Below, one piece after another: positions 5,929 through 9,611 of a stretch of DNA of 9,611 nucleotides. The stretch comes from Burkholderiales bacterium (GTDB lineage: Bacteria > Actinomycetota > Thermoleophilia > Gaiellales > Gaiellaceae). The translations under genes and the position numbers were made by a program. Numbering within the stretch: the stretch's first letter is position 1; the number at the start of each line of letters is the position of its first letter. The stretch lies in the NCBI GenBank assembly GCA_025935595.1, contig JAICUZ010000087.1, positions 1 through 9,611 of the forward strand, read 5' to 3'. Under the pieces are notes generated by a model. That model saw nothing but the letters and a program-made list of their open reading frames with translations. It was not told the DNA's origin and searched no databases.

Positions 5929-7398
5929 TTGGCATCATCCAAGGCGGTGCGCCGCCGCCTCGCACTGCCGCTCCTGCTTGCGCTCCTCGCGTTCGTCTCG
6001 ACGAGCGCGGGTGAGAGCACGGGGTCGCCGGGCGCGACCGCGAGTGCCTACGCGATCCGGATCGCGATCCCGAACCAGCCCGTGACCGCTACGGGGACTG
6101 CGGCGTCGCCGCCCCCGGCGGCACCGGTGACCACGTCGTCGTTCGTCTTCCCGGCCGACGGATCGGTCGTGAGCGCTGCGTCGACGACCGCGTCCGCGAC
6201 GACGGCGCTTACACGGAACGCGTCCGCGAAGGCGGAGGCGGACGTGACGCAGCTCTCGCTCTTCAAGGGCGAGATCACCGCCGACGCGGTGACGGCGCGC
6301 GTCTCCGCAGGCACGGGCCCTTCGGGTGCAGGCGGCAACACGAACGGGACGACGGTCGTGAACCTCCGTGTCGAAGGCCAAGCGGTCACCGGGGGCAAGG
6401 TGCCGGTCGCCGGCTGGGGGGAGTTGACCGTCTCCGGATCGTCCGTCGACACGAGCTCCCCGCCGGGAACCAAGGGATACAAGACCGTGATCACCGGGCT
6501 CGACCTGAAGCTGACCGCCGACCACGGTGGGCTGCCGGCCGGCAGCGAGATCCAGATCGGGACGGCGCTCGCCGCAGTCCAGACGGCACCGCCCGCGACG
6601 ACCACTACCGAGACGACGTCGACGACCGAGACGACCACCGGGCCTGACGAGGGCCCGTCGGTCGGGGACGCGCCGAACCTCCGTCCGGCGAGCGGCGGGA
6701 AGACCAAGCCGCAGCCGCTCACGGTGCAGCCGAAGCTCACCGCAGGCCGCTACGTGTTCCCGGTGTTCGGCCCGACGTCCTACATCGACACGTTCGGTGC
6801 GAAGCGCGCCGACGTGACGTACCACCACGGCGACGACATCTTCGGCTCCCTCGGCCAGCCGCTCGTCGCCTGCACCGACGGCATCGTCTTCTCCGTCGGC
6901 TTCAACAAGGTCGGCGGCAACCGGCTCTGGATCGTCGACAAGGCCGGCAACCAGTTCTACTACGCGCACCTCTCTGCGTTCGCGATCAACGCCGTGAACG
7001 GCTCACACGTGAAGGCGGGGCAGGTGATCGGCTTCATGGGCAACACCGGCGATGCCGAGGGGACGCCGTACCACCTGCACTTCGAGATCCATCCGGTGTC
7101 GTTCCTCTATCTCGGTTACGACGGCGCCGTCGACCCGTCGCCCTACCTCAACGCGTGGCAGCACCAGCAGGACCTGCCGTTCCCGATCGCGGGCGGCTGG
7201 GTTCCGCCGATCCCGGGGTTCGGCCCGGCCGCGCCCGAGCCCGGCGCGATCCTGCTCGGGATGCACGACATCTCGACGGCCGACGGGCTGGATCCCGGCT
7301 CACTCGAAGCCGCGCTCGCGCCCGTCGACCGTTCGTCGCTGATGCAGACCCTCGTGCCGACGGCGGTCGCGCCGACGGCGGACCTCGGGAAGGCCTAG
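5929..7398 (+). CDS. Secreted M23 (LytM-type) peptidoglycan endopeptidase-like protein
   Basis: The 489-residue protein begins with a Sec-type signal: basic KAVRRR, then LALPLLLALLAFV, with likely cleavage near TSA-GES (about residue 27). Residues about 70-215 form a Thr/Ala/Ser-rich, probably all-beta region (ADVTQLSLFKGEITADAV). It resembles, from memory, actinobacterial choice-of-anchor P proteins. A Pro/Thr/Glu linker (218-245) precedes the M23 domain (about 270-400). Its zinc ligands are visible: His299 and Asp303 in HHGDD, then His382 and His384 in HLHFEI, with the auxiliary YYAHLS. All ligands are present, so it may cleave peptidoglycan cross-links outside the cell, although many M23 proteins are only scaffolds or activators. 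A Pro-rich tail of about 80 residues follows. The start is TTG 5929, or possibly GTG 5947. The TAG stop overlaps the stop of the opposing gene. Confidence 0.92.
   Translation: MASSKAVRRRLALPLLLALLAFVSTSAGESTGSPGATASAYAIRIAIPNQPVTATGTAASPPPAAPVTTSSFVFPADGSVVSAASTTASATTALTRNASAKAEADVTQLSLFKGEITADAVTARVSAGTGPSGAGGNTNGTTVVNLRVEGQAVTGGKVPVAGWGELTVSGSSVDTSSPPGTKGYKTVITGLDLKLTADHGGLPAGSEIQIGTALAAVQTAPPATTTTETTSTTETTTGPDEGPSVGDAPNLRPASGGKTKPQPLTVQPKLTAGRYVFPVFGPTSYIDTFGAKRADVTYHHGDDIFGSLGQPLVACTDGIVFSVGFNKVGGNRLWIVDKAGNQFYYAHLSAFAINAVNGSHVKAGQVIGFMGNTGDAEGTPYHLHFEIHPVSFLYLGYDGAVDPSPYLNAWQHQQDLPFPIAGGWVPPIPGFGPAAPEPGAILLGMHDISTADGLDPGSLEAALAPVDRSSLMQTLVPTAVAPTADLGKA
6607..6635 (+). repeat. Short imperfect tandem repeat coding the Thr/Glu linker
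   Basis: The 11-base unit ACCGAGACGAC occurs at 6607-6617 and again at 6625-6635, an 18-base (six-codon) period. It encodes part of the flexible TETT linker between the beta region and the M23 domain. Replication slippage here would change linker length without a frameshift. Confidence 0.5.
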
Positions 7399-7823
7399 GC
7401 GGCCCCGCCGTTCGTCGACGGGAAGTCGTCGCCGAAGTCGTCTCCGCCGCCGGTCACCATGTCCTTCAAGAAGCGGCGCGTCTCCGGGCCGGTGACCGGG
7501 TTGAACAGGATGCCGAGCGCGATCCCCGCGACGAGCAGGCCGGTGTGGCTCTTGCTCTGGTTCTTCCGACCCTGCAAGCGGTCGGCCGCGCTGCGAAGGT
7601 CGTCGATCGCCGCGCGCAGCTTCTCGCGCACGTCGTCGTCCGTCGCGACGCGCTGCGCCAGCGTGACGGCGTTCCGCCCCCCGACGAGCTCGTTGTAGAG
7701 GTCCTTTGCCGTCGCGAACGCGCTCAGTACGTCTTCGCGCAGCTTCTCGTCGTGCATCGCACGCTGGACGTACGGCTTGACGCTGTCAGCTGCGTCGTAG
7801 ACTTTGTCTTTTGTCTTGGCCAT
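7395..7823 (-). CDS. Small YtxH-like membrane protein
   Basis: The 142-residue protein has a long charged, helical N-terminal part (residues 1-90; Lys/Asp/Glu/Arg-rich, coiled-coil-like around 64-85). A single membrane segment follows at about 94-110 (TGLLVAGIALGILFNPV), then a TGPETRRFLKDMV stretch and an acidic Gly/Asp tail. The segment followed by a Pro, then Thr-Gly-x-Glu-Thr-Arg, resembles the YtxH / general-stress family of Gram-positive bacteria (typically LLFAPKSGKETR). The molecular role of that family is poorly defined. The order here, soluble helix first and membrane segment late, is reversed from usual short YtxH proteins, so membership is tentative. The ATG at 7823 is well supported by an AAAGGAT ribosome binding site. 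The TAG stop (7395-7397) is interlocked with the peptidase stop as CTAG. Confidence 0.8.
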   Translation of the reverse strand: MAKTKDKVYDAADSVKPYVQRAMHDEKLREDVLSAFATAKDLYNELVGGRNAVTLAQRVATDDDVREKLRAAIDDLRSAADRLQGRKNQSKSHTGLLVAGIALGILFNPVTGPETRRFLKDMVTGGGDDFGDDFPSTNGGAA

Positions 7824-8346
7824 CGTCGCCCGATCCTTTCGCCTCGTTACCGCCCGCCTGTTCCCCCGGTCGGCCCGAGGCAAACAAGCGCTCTTCTTGG
7901 CTGTCCTCATCCTTGCAGGCTGCGGCGGCAGCGGCCAGTCGAACCGCCGGTGGCAGACCGTGACCCGCCAGGGCGTCCACTTCCGCGCCCCCGCAGACTG
8001 GACGGTCACCGTAGCGAACGGGCGCACGACCGCGAAAGACGGCGCCTCCTTCGTGCAGGTCGCGACCTTCCCACTCGTCCACCCGTACACCGCCTCGCTC
8101 TTCGCCAGGGTGGAGTCCGAGCTCGCGATCCGGATGGCCGAGGTCGCGAAGCGGGACGGCGGCACGGTGCGTGGGCACCGCGTGGTCGTCGTCGACGGCG
8201 ACAAGTCCCACTCCTACGACGTCGCGCTCCGCGACCGAACCGACCGCTACACCTTCTTGTTGCGCGGCAAGCGCGAGTTCTTGCTCGTCTGCTCGGCCGA
8301 CGCGACCGTCTGCGACGAGCTGGCGGCGAGCTTCTCGCCCGCCTGA
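7804..8346 (+). CDS. Putative lipoprotein of unknown function
   Basis: A lipoprotein signal is clear: basic RSARGK, hydrophobic ALFLAVLI, then the lipobox LAGC with the lipid-accepting Cys at residue 40 of this longest form. The mature part, about 140 residues, has GVHFRAPADWTVTV, like the start of PsbP/LpqN-type small beta-rich lipoproteins. It ends with two Cys (LLVCSADATVC) that could form a disulfide. The function is not known. The start is not settled. TTG 7804 (given here) and TTG 7816 overlap the opposing gene's first codons and give an unusually long n-region. A rare CTG at 7858 would give an ideal 21-residue signal. TTG 7897 leaves too little signal. None has a good Shine-Dalgarno. 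The last 100 bases are antisense to the 3' end of lon. Confidence 0.75.
   Translation: MSFVLAIVARSFRLVTARLFPRSARGKQALFLAVLILAGCGGSGQSNRRWQTVTRQGVHFRAPADWTVTVANGRTTAKDGASFVQVATFPLVHPYTASLFARVESELAIRMAEVAKRDGGTVRGHRVVVVDGDKSHSYDVALRDRTDRYTFLLRGKREFLLVCSADATVCDELAASFSPA
7833..7839 (-). promoter_or_regulatory. Shine-Dalgarno sequence of the YtxH-like gene
   Basis: Read on the minus strand, AAAGGAT lies nine bases before the ATG at 7823. It is the clearest ribosome binding site in the window. It fixes the start of this gene against a longer reading that would extend to base 8204. Confidence 0.65.
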
Positions 8347-9611
8347 ACGCCGCGGCGACCGATGCGCCGCTTGCCGTCGAACGCGGCGGCGAACACATCC
8401 TCGATCGTGTCGGCCGGGATGAACTGCAGCGACTCGCGTGTCTCGGCCGGCAGCTCCTCGAGGTCGGGCTCGTTCTCGCGCGGGATGACGATCCGCTTCA
8501 AGCCTGCACGCTGCGCCGCGAGCGACTTCTCGCGCAGCCCGCCGATCGGCAGCACCTGGCCGGTGAGTGTGATCTCGCCCGTCATCCCGACGTCCTCTGC
8601 GACCGGTGTGTCGCGAACGAGCGACGCGATCGCGGTCGCCATCGTCACGCCCGCGGACGGCCCGTCCTTCGGCACCGCGCCTGCCGGTACGTGGATGTGC
8701 ACGTCGTGGGTCGCGAACCAGTCGTCGGGAAGCCCGAGCTCCTCGGCGTGCGCACGGACCCACGAGAGCGCAGCTTGCGCCGACTCCTGCATGACTTCGC
8801 CAAGCTGGCCGGTGATCGTCAACCGTCCCTGACCCGGGTACGCGGTCGCCTCGATGAACAGCACGTCACCGCCGACAGTCGTGTAGGCGAGACCGGTTGC
8901 CACGCCGGGGTCGGACGTCCGCTTCCGCACCTCGCCCGAGAAGCGGCGCGGCCCGAGCCACTCGCGCAGCCGCGTGTCGTCGAGGCGGATCTTGTCGAGA
9001 CGGCCCGTCGCCACCTCGGTCGCCGCCTTGCGGCAGACGTCGGCGAGCCGGCGCTCCAGCCCGCGTACGCCCGCCTCGCGGGTGTACTCGCGGATCACGG
9101 TGCGCAGCAGCTTGTCGGTCAGCGTCAGCTGTGACTTCTGCAGTCCGTGCGCCTTCAGCTGCTTCGGCAGCAGGTAGCGCTTCGCGATCCCCAGCTTCTC
9201 GTCCTCGGTGTAGCCGGAGAGCGAGATCACGTCCATGCGGTCGAGCAGCGGGCCGGGGATCGTGTCGAGGGTGTTCGCCGTGCAGATGAACAGCACCTTC
9301 GACAGGTCGAACGGGAGATCGAGGTAGTGGTCGCGGAACGTGCGGTTCTGCTCGGGGTCGAGCACTTCGAGCATCGCGCTTGCCGGATCACCGCGCCAGT
9401 CGGCGCCCATCTTGTCGATCTCGTCGATCAGCAGCAGCGGGTTCGACGACTCCGCGTCGCGGATCGAGCGGATGATCGAACCGGGCATCGAGCCGATGTA
9501 TGTGCGGCGGTGGCCACGGATCTCCGACTCGTCGCGTACGCCGCCGACCGACAGGCGGACGAACTTCCGCCCGAGCGCGTTCGCGATCGAGTGGCCGAGC
9601 GACGTCTTGCC
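8247..9611 (-). CDS. lon: ATP-dependent Lon protease, C-terminal 454 residues (5' truncated by window edge)
   Basis: Lon is a cytosolic AAA+ serine protease that unfolds and degrades damaged or regulatory proteins. The visible part begins inside Walker A (GKTSLGHS at the window edge). It continues with Walker B LLLIDEIDKMG, sensor 1 ICTANT, the arginine-finger region PLLDRMD and sensor 2 REAGVRGLERRL. The peptidase domain has the Ser-Lys dyad: Ser in DGPSAGVT (codon 8655-8657) and Lys in LREKSLA (codon 8526-8528). These are 43 residues apart, the spacing of Ser679 and Lys722 in E. coli Lon. The N-terminal substrate-binding domain, about 350 residues, lies outside the window. After the usual end near DVFAAAF, a polar tail of about 45 residues rich in Ser, Ala, Gln and Lys is added. 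It is mostly encoded antisense to the lipoprotein gene. The TAG stop is at 8249-8247. Confidence 0.97.
   Translation of the reverse strand, partial: GKTSLGHSIANALGRKFVRLSVGGVRDESEIRGHRRTYIGSMPGSIIRSIRDAESSNPLLLIDEIDKMGADWRGDPASAMLEVLDPEQNRTFRDHYLDLPFDLSKVLFICTANTLDTIPGPLLDRMDVISLSGYTEDEKLGIAKRYLLPKQLKAHGLQKSQLTLTDKLLRTVIREYTREAGVRGLERRLADVCRKAATEVATGRLDKIRLDDTRLREWLGPRRFSGEVRKRTSDPGVATGLAYTTVGGDVLFIEATAYPGQGRLTITGQLGEVMQESAQAALSWVRAHAEELGLPDDWFATHDVHIHVPAGAVPKDGPSAGVTMATAIASLVRDTPVAEDVGMTGEITLTGQVLPIGGLREKSLAAQRAGLKRIVIPRENEPDLEELPAETRESLQFIPADTIEDVFAAAFDGKRRIGRRGVQAGEKLAASSSQTVASAEQTSKNSRLPRNKKV

Noticed and set aside
7393..7400. Palindrome GCCTAGGC as a possible terminator or operator
   Set aside because: It has no loop and no T-run, and it is explained by the two interlocked TAG stop codons.
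7824..7857. Divergent promoter between the YtxH-like and lipoprotein genes
   Set aside because: On the minus strand TAACGA is weakly -10-like, but no -35 partner at proper spacing was seen. Only the ribosome binding site is convincing.
7155..9134. A 1980-base open frame on the plus strand across four genes
   Set aside because: It runs out of frame or antisense over the M23, YtxH-like, lipoprotein and lon genes, each with strong family motifs or signals. Its product is Arg/Ala/Gly-rich low-complexity sequence, typical of shadow frames in GC-rich DNA.
1..9611. tRNA, rRNA, CRISPR array, insertion sequence or phage genes
   Set aside because: No repeat-spacer pattern, transposase or integrase motif, or tRNA-like cloverleaf was seen, and nearly all bases are accounted for by protein genes.

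Overview
The window is about 9.6 kb of very GC-rich DNA with a strong G/C preference at third codon positions. It is coding almost end to end. The GC level, the many GTG starts and the gene types (LytS/LytTR pair, YtxH-like protein, trehalose-phosphate phosphatase, secreted M23 peptidase with a possible choice-of-anchor P-like region) suggest a high-GC actinobacterium, perhaps of the Thermoleophilia. The taxon is an inference from style, not from a marker gene.

Left part, bases 1-4782, plus strand: six genes run the same way and each junction overlaps. They are the C-terminal PHP domain of a PolX-type DNA polymerase (cut by the window edge), a PLP-dependent aromatic amino acid decarboxylase-family enzyme, a HAD-family hydrolase, a GNAT acetyltransferase, a LytS-type histidine kinase without membrane segments, and a LytTR response regulator. 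Four junctions are certain or very likely 4-base GTGA or ATGA overlaps. The fifth, into the HAD gene, is either GTGA or a 31-base overlap. This looks like one translationally coupled transcript.

Middle part, 4779-7398: a trehalose-6-phosphate phosphatase (minus strand) ends against the response regulator with overlapping stop codons. Its proposed start lies only 10 bases from the proposed start of a small unrecognised plus-strand gene. That gene is followed after 9 bases by a secreted M23 (LytM-type) peptidase with a Thr/Glu linker.

Right part, 7395-9611: a small YtxH-like membrane protein (minus strand) ends inside the peptidase stop codon. A plus-strand lipoprotein lies beside it and its last 100 bases are antisense to the 3' end of lon. 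Lon runs off the right edge at its Walker A motif.

Most notable points: the decarboxylase-family enzyme carries Asn at the position of the PLP-stacking His, and probably Ile at the catalytic loop Tyr. In insect and plant relatives such changes turn decarboxylases into aldehyde synthases. The kinase is a soluble LytS. All three convergent gene pairs overlap, one by 100 bases. No RNA gene, CRISPR array, insertion sequence or clear terminator was seen, and no non-coding stretch exceeds about 35 bases.
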